Assembly: GCF_028389875.1 (NCBI RefSeq)
Contig: NC_084663.1
Coordinates: 215,474,876 to 215,538,875 of the forward strand
Direction: 5' to 3'
Length of the DNA: 64,000 nt
Source of the DNA: Rhea pennata
Taxonomy: Eukaryota > Chordata > Aves > Rheiformes > Rheidae
In this document: piece by piece, positions 37,096 to 48,080 of the stretch
Position numbering within the stretch: the first letter of the stretch is position 1
Layout: every line of letters begins with the position of its first letter
Position numbers and translations under genes: made by a program
The notes under the pieces: model-generated
What the model was told of the DNA's origin: nothing
Databases searched by the model: none
What the model saw: only the letters and a program-made list of their open reading frames with translations

Positions 37096-39351
37096 GAGCC
37101 TCTGAGCCACCCACAGAGGCCTGGCAGAAGTGGGGAGACCCATGCCATTTCGTGTGGGCAGCTGGAGGCCCATAGGTGCCCTGGGCATCTCCAGCAGCAC
37201 CAGACCACCACTGCTGAGTAGCTGCATCTCATTATGAGAGCTCAGTACTGCCACGCAGGAGCCAACAGCAAACACTTCAGTTGCAAAAGTTTCTCCAAAG
37301 CCTTCTTCAGAGCCTCCAATGAATCAAATTTCCCCAGGGACCAGGTGGCTTCCACCCTCCTCTTGACCAAGCTCTGCACCCCAGCTCCACCTAGACTTGG
37401 GTAGCCCACTTGAAGGCGAAGATGTTACAGGGTAAGAGCTGCACGAAACTGGCTGTGGTTTGGGCAGTCAGTGAGTCTCACCCACTTTTACCTGGATAGC
37501 TTATGGCCAACACAAGGCTTAGAAGAAACACAAGTGCACTGGGAGGAGGAAGGCTGCATCCCTCTCGTGCCGGTACTCCTATCCCCCTCGACCCTAATTT
37601 CAGGAAATGTGCACAGTTTATGCAGAGTTCAAGCGTTCAAGGGAAATGCATTGGTATGGCATCCAAGTACTGCTTAGATACTGCAGTTTATTAGCTGCGT
37701 CACTCACCGTGTTCACAACGTAGCCGTTTATTAATCTTCTCTTGTTTAACTAGTTTATAAGGAATCGATCGCGCAGGCTTGGCGGAAATTGGATAACTGA
37801 GCAGTGACACCCAGCGTTTTATGTGCACAAAGAGAAATGAGCCATTTTTCTACCCAGGAATTCAGAAATTCTAAATTAATGCCGTGGTGAGTCATCTTTC
37901 TCGCTGGTGCAAGCTAGATTCATTATTCTAAAGACATTGTTTTGTTCCCAGCTTAAATCCCTCGCATCTTGACGAGAGGAAGTGCTGCGTTACGCATCTC
38001 CGGAGCTTGCTGCCAGGCGAGGCCGAAGGGGCAAGCCAGACCAGCAGGTCAAAGGGGAATCTGCAAATCTCTGGACAACAGGTCCATCAACAGGCCTGAT
38101 TAGGTCTGCTGCAGGGATTAATTTATTTTTATATAGACAATCTCTCGGTTATTTTTATTTTCCTTAGGAAAACAAGTAATAATGAAATAAAGAGAGGCAG
38201 AAAAGGCTATTTCAGCTAGAAATTTAAGAAAATTCAACAGAAATAAACTATTTGCTGGGTTGTTTTCTCTTTAAGTGTAGCATATTTGTGAAAATGAAAG
38301 CAGTATTTTCCAGCCAGTCAGATCCAGAAGAACTAATGTACCCCTTTTCATTTGTTATTCTACTGTCCTGGGACATCCACAGGCTGCAGCAGTGTCCATG
38401 ACTTCCTTTACTTATACGAGAGCAAAATGAGGCACCAAGATAACTCCCCACATCTCAGAAGTGGGTTTCTTTGCCCCATCTGAAGCAGACAGTGAGCCAG
38501 AAGGAAAGGCTTTCCGAGCACGTGGTCACTTCACTTATGCACAAATGTGTCACACATAATGTCATCCATCAAACATTATCTGTAGAGGTTGTTTTGCATG
38601 TGAAATTCAGCCATGTGCAAAAACACGCATAATAGTTTATGGCAAAGCCTGTGACTGTGTGACAAAGGAGTACCCAGAGCTCCTTGGGAGCTTGGAGAAG
38701 ATTAAATGGAAGACGAGGATCTCTAAAACAGGCTGCTGTATCAAAGGTAGCATCACTCCAACCAGGATTCAAACTTAATGCCAAACTTAACCTCAGCAGT
38801 GGCTGGAGCAGTCCCTGTACCCAGTGCTGCAGGGCAGCGGCAGCGTGTCAGGCACACAAGTTTTCCCACCAAAAGCTTTGGCTCTCTGAGGCTTCTGCAT
38901 ACTCCAGCATGCAAACTCTGATTATGTTGTCCCTGGATATTAATTATTAAGAAAAACATTTTCATAATGTTTTTCAAAGACCTGCAACCACCGAGAGACC
39001 AATTTGTGCTGTCTTCATTGTCATTGCCACCCAAGTGTAAAAATTAGTGTTCCAAAACAAACATGCTTGGAAAGAAAACTTTTACAGAGTGTTTACGGGG
39101 AGTATTTTTAATGTGAAAACCCAGGAGCTCTGCTATCGCATATATCACATCCATTCAAACATAATCATTAATTCAAGTGGGAAACTGCTCCAGATGTAAT
39201 TTAGAAAACACACGTAAATCAGCAGAGTTATGACCTGTCTTGTTTGCACTGAGCTTGATAATGGTTTATCACTGCCGTTGTGTGTCTTGCGCTGTGTGTT
39301 CCTTCCTCCTGCCATGCAGGGCCAGATCCTGCCTGGATCTTCAGATCTTCG
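37096..39351. other. Intergenic sequence, nothing recognised
   Basis: No gene, RNA or repeat recognised. Confidence 0.5.
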
Positions 39352-39480
39352 CAGAATCACAGAATAGTTGAGGCTGGAAGGGATCTCTACACATCATCTG
39401 GTCCAGCCCCTGCTCAGTCAGGGTCACTGAGAGCATATTGTCTAGGACCCGGTCCAGATAGCTTTCCAGTGCACCAAAAG
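39352..39480 (-). mobile_element. CR1 LINE 3' fragment (reverse orientation)
   Basis: In the reverse orientation it starts with the CR1 terminus (CAGAATCACAGAATAGTTGA on plus). GGCTGGAAGGGATCTCTACA, TCTGGTCCAGCCCCTG and a TCAGGGTCACTGAGAGCA stretch follow, all part of the CR1 3' UTR. Confidence 0.92.
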
Positions 39481-42400
39481 TGCTCCGAGAATTGTCCACC
39501 AAAAAGTGCTCTGAGAAGTGACAACAAAATCAAAATAACCAGGGATGAGCATGCAGTGAGGACAGGACAGGAATCAAATGCAAAGCAAGGCATGATAGCA
39601 GTGTTGAGAACAGTAGCTGGAAAGGAATTGGGTGGAGGGGGTTTCTGGATAGCAGGAGAGAAACCTTAGGAAGCACCAGTGAGACTCAGGCCGTGGTGCA
39701 CATGCCAGCGCAGAAACAACTCATGAGCTGGAGGAGCAGTCTGGCAGTGGGACAAGGTAGCCTGGACATGTCTGAGGGCAAAGGCAAGGAAGGAGAAGAG
39801 AACTTGTAAAGCAATATCTTATCAGTAGTAGGTAGTGAACTGAACAGACCTAGCATGGGGGTTGGTTGTTCTGCCAGACCACAGGAATAATCCTGGCCAG
39901 GCAGTGCAGGAGTTCTTGAATAAAATCACATGGCCTTTGAGAGGCATCATGGTCTCCTTTGGCAAGGTTTGGTCATCTCCCATCTGTGAAATGTGGCCCA
40001 GTTGCTCTGCTGCCCTGGCAAGGATTGTGTCTAGTCCCACCGCTGGCCAGCTGTGCTCAGGGACCGTGTAGGGCAGCTTCTGCTCTCCGTTGTAGCTCTA
40101 CGGAGTAGATTTGTCCCTCATCCGAAAAGCAGGGTTCATCTTTTGGCATTTTCATGGCCTTTCCTCCTCCTTGTGATTCTGGTATTCACACTTGAGTGAG
40201 TTCCCTTGGTTTCATGTCCAGACAACACATGGAAATTGGCATTTTTTTATTGTGTAGTTTCTCCAGCCTATGTCAGATATCTACTTCAGAAAGAGATGAA
40301 TTTCCCCAAAAGAGCTTCTCACCTGCCTTGACCTAGAGTGAAAATGGGGGCAACAAACTCTGCTGAGGGCAACCTCTCCATGCACCCACTGTGACCACAC
40401 CACTTGGGACAACCACAGACCCCATGGTGGCACTGACAGCACCAGGATCCTTCCAGGATCCTGCAGAGCAGTATCCTTGGGAGGAGACTTCTCAGATGCC
40501 AGCAGGCGTCCATGTGCTCATGGTCATGCCACTTGTGAGTCTAGCAGGCTGTTGTGAACCATTTCACACCTTGAGGCCATCTGTCCTGTTCCCAGAGAAG
40601 CCAGTGATGACACTTACAGCATTTTAAGCCACAGCAGCTCTGAGTCCACCATGTGTAGTGTTTCCCAGAATTGCAGAGTTTAAGAAAATTTTCCCACCTA
40701 GAGTGATAAGGAGAGATAGCCAGGCCCACTCTCATGCAGATCATCTTCTGTGATTGCCTGCTGGTCACATACCAGAAGATCCAAGTACCATGCTCGACCT
40801 GAGAAATCCTGGACAAAGGAGGAGCAGCTAGAAGAGAAGGTTGGATCTGAATTTGGGCTATATCCATGTTCAGGAGAACTGTGCTGGCCCCTACCAGAAG
40901 GCTGCTCCTTTGCTGTAAACTGCTGGCCTTGCACTAGATCTTCAGCTCATGCTGTGGGTCATGTGAGTGGGGTAGTTGGGAATCTCCTGTTTCCGTGTCC
41001 TCCAGAGTGTGACCTCAGGCATTTAAAAGGAAATGCCCATGATAAGGCCAATATTGAACCACGGGAACCACCTCCAGGGCTGGGAAGAAAAGAGTGGCTT
41101 TCCTCCACCAAACCTTCTCCAAGTCCCAGGTACAACAGCGCAGTTTCATCACATTACAAACTTCGCATGGCAGAAACTCTTGCTTTGTTTCTCTCGATTA
41201 TGCAAATGCAGTGCATGATTTACATCTGTTACGAACTGTGGTGTACGACAGGGGGATTCAAAACTGTTGAGGTTATCTATCATGAAAATAAATGTGTGTG
41301 GATCTCCTAGCTCAAGGCAAGAAAACACTGAGATCATCTCTAGGGACAGGGTTGGGGAGCGGGGCAGTTTGTTCAAAAGAGGTTCAATAACGTTATTTGC
41401 CAGATGATTTATTGCAGGAGTTCTGCACTTACTTACCACTAAGGATAACACTAGGGAAGGAGAAGACCTTGTTATCACTTTAAAGTGCAAGTGAGTTATT
41501 GTTTATGTTATTTGTCTAATATGCTAATATTTTTCAGCCTAATTAAGTGTTTCATTTTGATTTACTTTTTTCTTGTGGAGTCAAGGATGGAAAAAAAATC
41601 AGTGTAATATATGTCAACAGGCTCCAAGAATGAGAATTTGATCTACTATGTCTAAAAACAACTTCAAATCAATGCTAATTTTAAGAACATTACATGTTGG
41701 AAATTTTAATTCAATACCATACATTATGTTGTTTTTATAGTACAGCATTGTTTATACAAATTACATCTTTAAAGCCTTCCAGTTTTGAAAAAAAAAATAA
41801 CAAGAAAGAGAAATGTAGAATGAAATGTAGATGAAAAGGAGAGAGTATACAAAATGTCTGTGGTATGGAAATCTCAGCGGGGCTCAAAATCTATTTATTT
41901 TTAGTATTAAACGGAGATCTTCTATATGCAGATGACTTTCTGGATGAAAGGTGAATTTATCTGAAAATCACCAGAGATTTAATGATGTTAGGAAATTGCA
42001 TGAGACCAACAATTACTCTCAACTACTTGAGGCCAAGCACAAAACATTTCCAAGAGAGTTGTTTCCCTTCTCTTAAATAAGAGATAAGGAAACCAAGAAA
42101 AGGCAATAAATCTAATTAAGTTTCATTTCTCTTTTTTTTTTCTCGGTGTAAGCCTAACAAAAACAAGGGGGTTTTTTCTGAACATAAATTTAGGTTTGAT
42201 TTTTCTGATGTTGGAAAAAATGGGGAGATTCCAAAGGAATTTATGCCAAAGGAATTTTGTGTGTGGTGTCGCAGTCTGGAGCCTAGAATAGAAGAGCCTG
42301 GAAGTTCCCAAAATGCCGCTTTATTTTGCCGTGGTGAGCGTGCATATTCTGTAGATTTGGGCAGAATACATTAAATCATTATGTGCAACAGAGGAAATAT

Positions 42401-42933
42401 TTCTTTTGAGAGGAAAGAGAGTCTTTGTAACACAGAAATCTTAAGAACCTATAATGGAGGTATGTAAAATAAATGGAAAACTCTGGCACACTTTTTTTCA
42501 CCTTTCCTGCTGCAGAAGAATGAGTGCAAAGCCACCACAGTTGAGGAAAACATTTGTAATTTATAAAAGAAAATAGTTATTTCTACAAAAGAAAGAGGAT
42601 AAACTGCTTAATTATAGAAGACAACGGGAAAGAAACTGAAATGATCGCAAGTTGTATGAACCATGTAATTGTAGAGATACATTATACGGAATGAAGCCAC
42701 GGATGGGCTGTAAGCCGTCGCATATCATGTCACGTATCGTGGCCCAGTCCATCTGAGATGAAATCACTGGCTGCTCCTTTTTCTGTATTTTTTATTACGG
42801 AGTCTTTGAACTTCCTGACTTTGTGAAAGATTTCTTACTGACTATCATTAAAGACATTATGGCTGTATTAGCCAAAATATTTATTACAGAAATTCTTTTG
42901 CTTTTATGTATTAGGAAACAAACCATAGGACAA
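39481..42933. other. Intergenic sequence, nothing recognised
   Basis: No gene recognised. The 186-codon open frame at 40750-41310 has no family resemblance and no splice or promoter context that I can support. Confidence 0.45.
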
Positions 42934-42940
42934 ATATATA

Positions 42941-42986
<46 letters not shown>

Positions 42987-42990
42987 CACA
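42934..42990. repeat. (TACA)n/(TA)n compound microsatellite
   Basis: About seven CATA units are followed by about ten TA units. Confidence 0.95.
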
Positions 42991-43199
42991 TTTTGCATCT
43001 GAATTTCAGCTATCCCAGCAGAAATCAATCACATGCTGCAACAGCTATGAGAAACACAGTGAGCTGCGAGAAGCCAACCGGAGGTAACACGAAAAACCGC
43101 TGATGAGAATGACATTCGGTAGCAAAGCTTGTAAAAGCTGGCAAAAGGGAGATAAATGAGTACACAGACCCCAGGTCTGAGCTAACCCCCTGGACCCCC

Positions 43200-43520
43200 T
43201 TGGGGAGAGGAACGGAGGTGGCCGGCAGGCAGCTGCTCGGGTGCAGAAGGGATCCGAGGAGCTGCACCCTGAAAACGCCCCTTTTCCCCGTTGCCCGGAG
43301 GGGGAATCCAGGGGAGCGGTGAAGCCAGAGGGCTCTGCTTGGAGAGCACCCGAAGTTAGGGGAGGCGAATCCTGCCTGACCCATCAGAGCCGAGGCGCTC
43401 GTCCGACCTCCGAAGCAAGCCAACGGCACGCGCGCCTTGTTCGCGGGATCGGAGCGCCTCTCCTCCCGCGGAGCACCGAGGCTTGTCCTCACAACCGCTG
43501 CCATTCCTGCAAAAAAAATC
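43200..43520. promoter_or_regulatory. CpG-rich stretch upstream of OR2AT4
   Basis: CG density rises sharply, clearest at 43380-43480 (for example GGCACGCGCGCCTTGTTCGC). It lies about 400-700 bases before the OR2AT4 start codon and could be its promoter. Olfactory receptor promoters are usually AT-rich and CpG-poor, so the assignment is tentative. Confidence 0.4.
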
Positions 43521-43857
43521 AGGCGAGTTTTATGTGACTCCAGAGAGCGTCGGTGATATCTCACCTAACACCTGCCTCCTTTTGTAAGAACCAAAGCTGG
43601 AAAACATGCCGCCCAGAGCCTTCAGACATAAGCCACGTTATCAGCAGAGAATTCAAAGCACCTTAACGGGCGCGGGTTAGAGACTTCACACGCGTGTGCC
43701 CCAGCGCGGTGGACTTCAGTGTGTTGCAGCACTCCCAGCTCTGTGCGATTCCCTGTTTCCTTTGCACAACCTCCGTAAGCTCCTTAGAGAAGCCTCCTGC
43801 GTTCCCGACCCCACAGGCTTCCTGTGTACGGGCCAGCGCTGTCTCCTCACTCCATGT

Positions 43858-43871
43858 TTTTTCCCCTGCAG
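43858..43871 (+). promoter_or_regulatory. Splice acceptor just upstream of the OR2AT4 start codon
   Basis: TTTTCCCCTGCAG is a strong polypyrimidine tract plus AG, 15 nt before the chosen ATG. Vertebrate olfactory receptors typically have a non-coding 5' exon spliced to the single coding exon, so this acceptor supports the ATG at 43887 over the in-frame one at 43824. Confidence 0.6.
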
Positions 43872-43886
43872 GTGTTTCCACCAGCC

Positions 43887-44858
43887 ATGGACAGCTGCAG
43901 CAGCAACGCTTCCACTAAACACTTTTTCCTGGTTGGATTTCCAGGTCTTCAGGATTTCCAGACAGCCCTTTTTGTTGTGTTCTTGTTACTCTATCTGCTG
44001 ATCCTGGTTGGTAATGTCATTATCATCACTGTAGTTGTGGTTGACCGTAAGCTCCACAAACCCATGTACTTTTTCCTGATTAACCTCTCTGTGCTAGATG
44101 TACTTTTTACAACCACCACCATTCCCAAAATGCTAGCCATGTTCCTGGCCAATGCTAAAACCATCTCATTTCGCGGCTGTTTTCTGCAGATGTACAGTTT
44201 TCACGGGCTAACAGTAACCGAGGCGCTGCTTCTCGTTGTCATGGCTTACGATCGCTACGAAGCAATCTGCAACCCCCTGCATTACCCAGCCAAGATGACA
44301 AGGAGAGTCAACGTCCAGCTGGCCGCGAGCGCTTGGGTGACGGCGCTGCTAATACCCGTACCCGTCACGGTGCAAACCTCTCGGTTGTCTTACGGTGAAA
44401 CAACCAGAGTTTATCACTGCTTTTGTGACCACCTGGCAGTGGTGCAAGCGGCATGCTCCAATTTCAACGCCGACTTCCAGACCTTCTTGGGGTTCTCCAT
44501 CGCTATGACTGTATCGATCGTTCCTCTCTTGCTCGTCACCCTCTCATACACCTGCATCATTACCTCCGTACAGAAGATCAATTCCAAAGAAGGACGTGCT
44601 AAAGCTTTTTCAACTTGTACTTCCCACTTGAGTGTGGTTGGCACCTACTACTCCTCCATTGCCGTGGCATATGTTTCCTACAGAGCAGACATTCCTGTTG
44701 ATGTCCATGTAATGAGCAATGTTGTCTTCTCTATTCTAACTCCCTTGTTAAATCCGATCATTTACACTTTGCGAAATAAGGAAGTGAAATCTGCAATTAA
44801 AAAGCTTATTCTTCTGAGAATTTCTCCTCTTCCTAAAAAAATTAACTTATTTGGGTAA
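43887..44858 (+). CDS. OR2AT4: Olfactory receptor OR2AT4 (class II), intact single-exon gene
   Basis: This is a G-protein-coupled odorant receptor of 323 residues; human OR2AT4 is of very similar length. Residues 7-9 are an N-glycosylation sequon (NAS). TM1 ends in LVGN (residues 40-43), intracellular loop 1 and TM2 read HKPMYFFLINLSVLD (57-71), and TM3 ends in MAYDRYEAICNPLHYP (119-134). The loop-2 HCFCDHLAVVQAAC stretch (177-190) supplies conserved cysteines. TM6 starts KAFSTCTSHLSVV (239-251), and TM7 has PLLNPIIYTLRN (286-297). The wordings TTTTIPKML, CDHLAVVQA, TYYSSIAVAY and YRAD match OR2AT4 specifically. The neighbouring divergent SLCO2B1 gene agrees with the human arrangement. An in-frame ATG lies 21 codons upstream at 43824, but it precedes a strong splice acceptor. 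The unusual feature is glutamate at residue 125, where nearly all olfactory receptors have valine. Confidence 0.95.
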   Translation: MDSCSSNASTKHFFLVGFPGLQDFQTALFVVFLLLYLLILVGNVIIITVVVVDRKLHKPMYFFLINLSVLDVLFTTTTIPKMLAMFLANAKTISFRGCFLQMYSFHGLTVTEALLLVVMAYDRYEAICNPLHYPAKMTRRVNVQLAASAWVTALLIPVPVTVQTSRLSYGETTRVYHCFCDHLAVVQAACSNFNADFQTFLGFSIAMTVSIVPLLLVTLSYTCIITSVQKINSKEGRAKAFSTCTSHLSVVGTYYSSIAVAYVSYRADIPVDVHVMSNVVFSILTPLLNPIIYTLRNKEVKSAIKKLILLRISPLPKKINLFG

Positions 44859-45071
44859 AAATTACAGCACTACAGAAGACTGATGAAAAATTACTCCTGT
44901 GGTTAATTAAAACACTATTGCCTTTGGAGTCTGTTTTGGGTCCTGTGAACTGTGGTATACCCTATATTAATGTAATTTTATTTCTATGATGTTTTAGCAT
45001 ACTTGCATTAAAATATTTATAATTTTCTACTTTGGTTTATGTTCTTCTGTGACTAAATCCCTGATACACTA

Positions 45072-45103
45072 AATAAAGTGTGAATGCACTGTACAAAAAT
45101 AAA
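45072..45103 (+). terminator. OR2AT4 polyadenylation signals
   Basis: Two AATAAA hexamers, at 45072-45077 and 45098-45103, lie 210-245 nt beyond the OR2AT4 stop codon. The sequence becomes T-rich shortly after, as expected for a cleavage region. Confidence 0.6.
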
Positions 45104-47819
45104 CAAGAATGATAACACATTTCATTATACTTTCCCCTCCACGTTGCAACACAGAGGATTTATTATTTTACTCCCTCCATTTAAAACATCAGACATGGTG
45201 ACAGTTATTTTCCTGTGAAATAAGAGGTCAAACTGAATTGTTATTTCTGGGTGAGAAAACTCTCTACAACATTACTTTATAGGACTTCAGAATTGAGGAA
45301 AAAGTAAAAGAGAAAATTTAATATGCACAGCTTGATGAAATGGTATCTTTATGCAATATACCACTACCAATTTCCTCTTTTATCATATAGTCTGATGCAC
45401 AGATTCCTGTATAATGAGGGCTAACGGGAAGCAATAGTCAATAAAACAATGAACTTAAGGAGTTAGAGATTCTATCAAGCATTAAAAAGTGTGAATGTTT
45501 ATCTGGAGCTTGCTTAATTCACAGCAGGCAGATAATCCACTATAAATGAGCATCTCTGACCATTTCCAACAGCTCTGTTTTTTTAACATACTGAACAGAC
45601 ATCTCTCCTACGATGTCTGTCTTTAATGGACCTTTCCAAAGTGCATTAAAGGTGCTTGGGTTAGCTGTAACTGAGATTTGGGGGAAGGCTGGGCTATCTC
45701 TCTTCTTGCATGAGCTCATTCTTCTGTTAACACTTTCCATAAATCACTCCGTCTTCCACTCCCCATCTGCCCCTGACATGAAGCCAGATGCAGATGGCGA
45801 AGGAGGAAGGTCCAAGGCAAAGCTTGGGCAAGCTCCTGTGCAGGATGGAGCTGCAGAAGAGACGTGTTTAACTCAAGAAGACAGATTTAACCTGGAGCAT
45901 GACCATTGCTTTGAGAATCTGAGCAAGTCTAGAAGGTTCTCTATTTCCAATATAAAAGAAAGCTTCTTGGGCTGCATCTGAGCTGGGTGGGCTGCCACCT
46001 GGAGAGGAGGAGACCCTGCCAAGTTGGTAGAGGCGACATGCCTGCTGTACTCAGTGAGCACAGAGCTTAGCCCCCAGCGCTGCTGTTCTGCGCTATCTGT
46101 CACCAAAAATGTACACAAAAACTGGAGATTAAGTCAAAAATCTCTACTCCTTCTCAGAGAATTAAGAAAGGGTTAATCAAAAAATTGAGCGCTTTTGGAG
46201 GAAGAAGAGAGGTTATTTTTAAAGTGTTCAAAATTGAGACCCTAAGGTGCAGAGCAGTTTGTCTATTATGAGCATGTGAGTGGGAGCATGAATAAGAGCT
46301 GCTGAAGGCATTGGCATGTCAGCTCCTGGATTCCCGACCTCCTCCTTCTATGGGGCAGGTGGCAGCCATGCTCAGGTACAGCACCTCCCTCCAAACAAGA
46401 AGGTGTTGTAGGATTCAGGCAGGGAACAGCAGACTCCCAGGTGTTCATTAACACGTGGTGCACACATACACACACCACATCTTCAGTAATAAAATGAATC
46501 CTGGAAACAAACAGCAGTAGCTCCTCCTCTCCAAAGGGAGTTTCCTTCCAACGTCCTTTCCTTCAGCACGACGTTATTTGCACAGATCCTGCTGACATAG
46601 AAAGATTTTGAGATGAAATACAGAAATTCTGCAGAGTGAAACAGCAGGGTGCCCTGCAAACTGAGAGTTGATCACCAGTTCCTAAGACAAGAGGGTTGCA
46701 TAGATTTTAAGGAAAAGACAGGAAAGGCTTTGTCTCCACCAGAGATCATCAAGACCTACTTAAGAACTTAAGTTCAGGTGCTTCAAGAGCTTCCATAGGA
46801 CAAAGTAGTAGCTAATAAGTTTTAGGGACTTCCAGGATTAGACTGTGTTAGAGAATGAGCTCTATGGAGCTCTGAAAATCAATTTTCCCTTGGTCTCAGA
46901 TTATGTAAGACGTGGCCTTTCTGGGTCTCCCTTAATTTCCCAGAGAAATGCATTGTGTACGCCTGGTGTGGTGGTAAGGTGGAGGCAAGAGTGGGTCAGG
47001 TTCCAGGCTCTGCTGTGGGCTGAGGATGGGTGACTACTGTTGAGCTGGGGGGAGAGTCTTGCTCTTCCAGGCCCAGTGGACAAGTGCAGAGCACAAGGGC
47101 TTGGGCTGCGTGGCTGGGAAAGAAGGGAGACAGGAGACAGCGGCTCAGACTGGGAGACTGGGTGGATGGCATGGTCCAGCAGTGCCAATGTGAGAAGGTG
47201 CTGGCCAAAGTGGGTGCAGAGGTTGTGCCCTGGGTAGTAGAGCTGGGACCAAGTTGAGGCTGGGGGAGGCTGAAGAGAGGAGGAAGAGGACAGCAAGGCT
47301 GAAGGTGGTGGATGAGAAGATGCTGCTTGTCAACATGAAGCCAAACAGGGGGTTGAGGGTGGTGCTGGTGGGACACCTGGCCCTGTAGCAGGGAGGGTAA
47401 AGAAAAGGCAAGAGATTGAAGTGAGTCTCAGGAACGGAAAAGATCCTGGAGTTGGTCATGGAAGGGAAAGGACCCTGGAGTGAGTCCTGGGAAGGGATTT
47501 CTGGGATTGTCTCTTCTGAGCTCCACAACACAAACCATCAAATTCATCCAAATGTATTTCTGCCTCCTCTCCATCACTTGTACTAGAAATAGAACAGCCT
47601 TTTAGGCTGACATCTCCTATTAATTAAAAGCATACAGTGGTAAAGAGCCCTTCATAACCCCCAGTAACATGTTCTTATTTTTTATTATTCTCACTGGTAA
47701 AAACCTAAGTCTCATTTCCACTTTGATTTTATACATATCCAATTTCTAGTCATAAGATCTTGTTCTATTTTTTGTCCGAAACCAGATCTCTGTTCTTCAT
47801 GTAAATCCTCATACAAGAT
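45104..47819. other. Intergenic sequence, nothing recognised
   Basis: No gene recognised. A G-rich patch at about 47.03-47.48 kb produces long proline- and serine-rich false frames on minus. Confidence 0.5.
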
Positions 47820-48080
47820 GATCAAACTCTTCCTTAGTCGTCTTTAATAAGCTGAATGAAAGGGGTGCCCAGAGACTTTCACTATACTACATCTTTTCCA
47901 AACTTTTAACCACTCCCACGGCTGTTCTCTAAACCTCTTTATGTTCTAACATTCTTCTTGAAGGACAATCATAAAAACTTGAAATAATAATCCTATATTG
48001 GTTGTACCATCATCAAATATAAAGATATCGTTGCCTAATGCGTTAAATATTCCCTTCCTAATATGTGTAGAAGGATGTTT
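47820..48080 (-). mobile_element. Ancient CR1-type LINE 3' fragment (reverse orientation)
   Basis: Read on plus, AATAAGCTGAATGAAA, GAGACTTTCACTATACTACA, CCCACGGCTGTTCTCTAAAC and CATTCTTCTTGAAGGACAAT follow, in order, the reverse complement of the 3' UTR of old sauropsid CR1 families. That UTR has blocks of the type TATCACTATAAGG, CTCGTGGCTCTTCTCTG and CATCCTTCTTGAATTG. It is highly diverged. Confidence 0.6.

Noticed and set aside
40750-41310. 186-codon plus-strand frame
   Set aside because: No recognisable domain, no Kozak or promoter context and uneven composition. This length can occur by chance in 64 kb.
43824-43886. Upstream in-frame ATG extending OR2AT4 by 21 residues
   Set aside because: It lies upstream of a strong splice acceptor, and the extension is absent from the olfactory receptor family. 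The receptor N-terminus fits the ATG at 43887.
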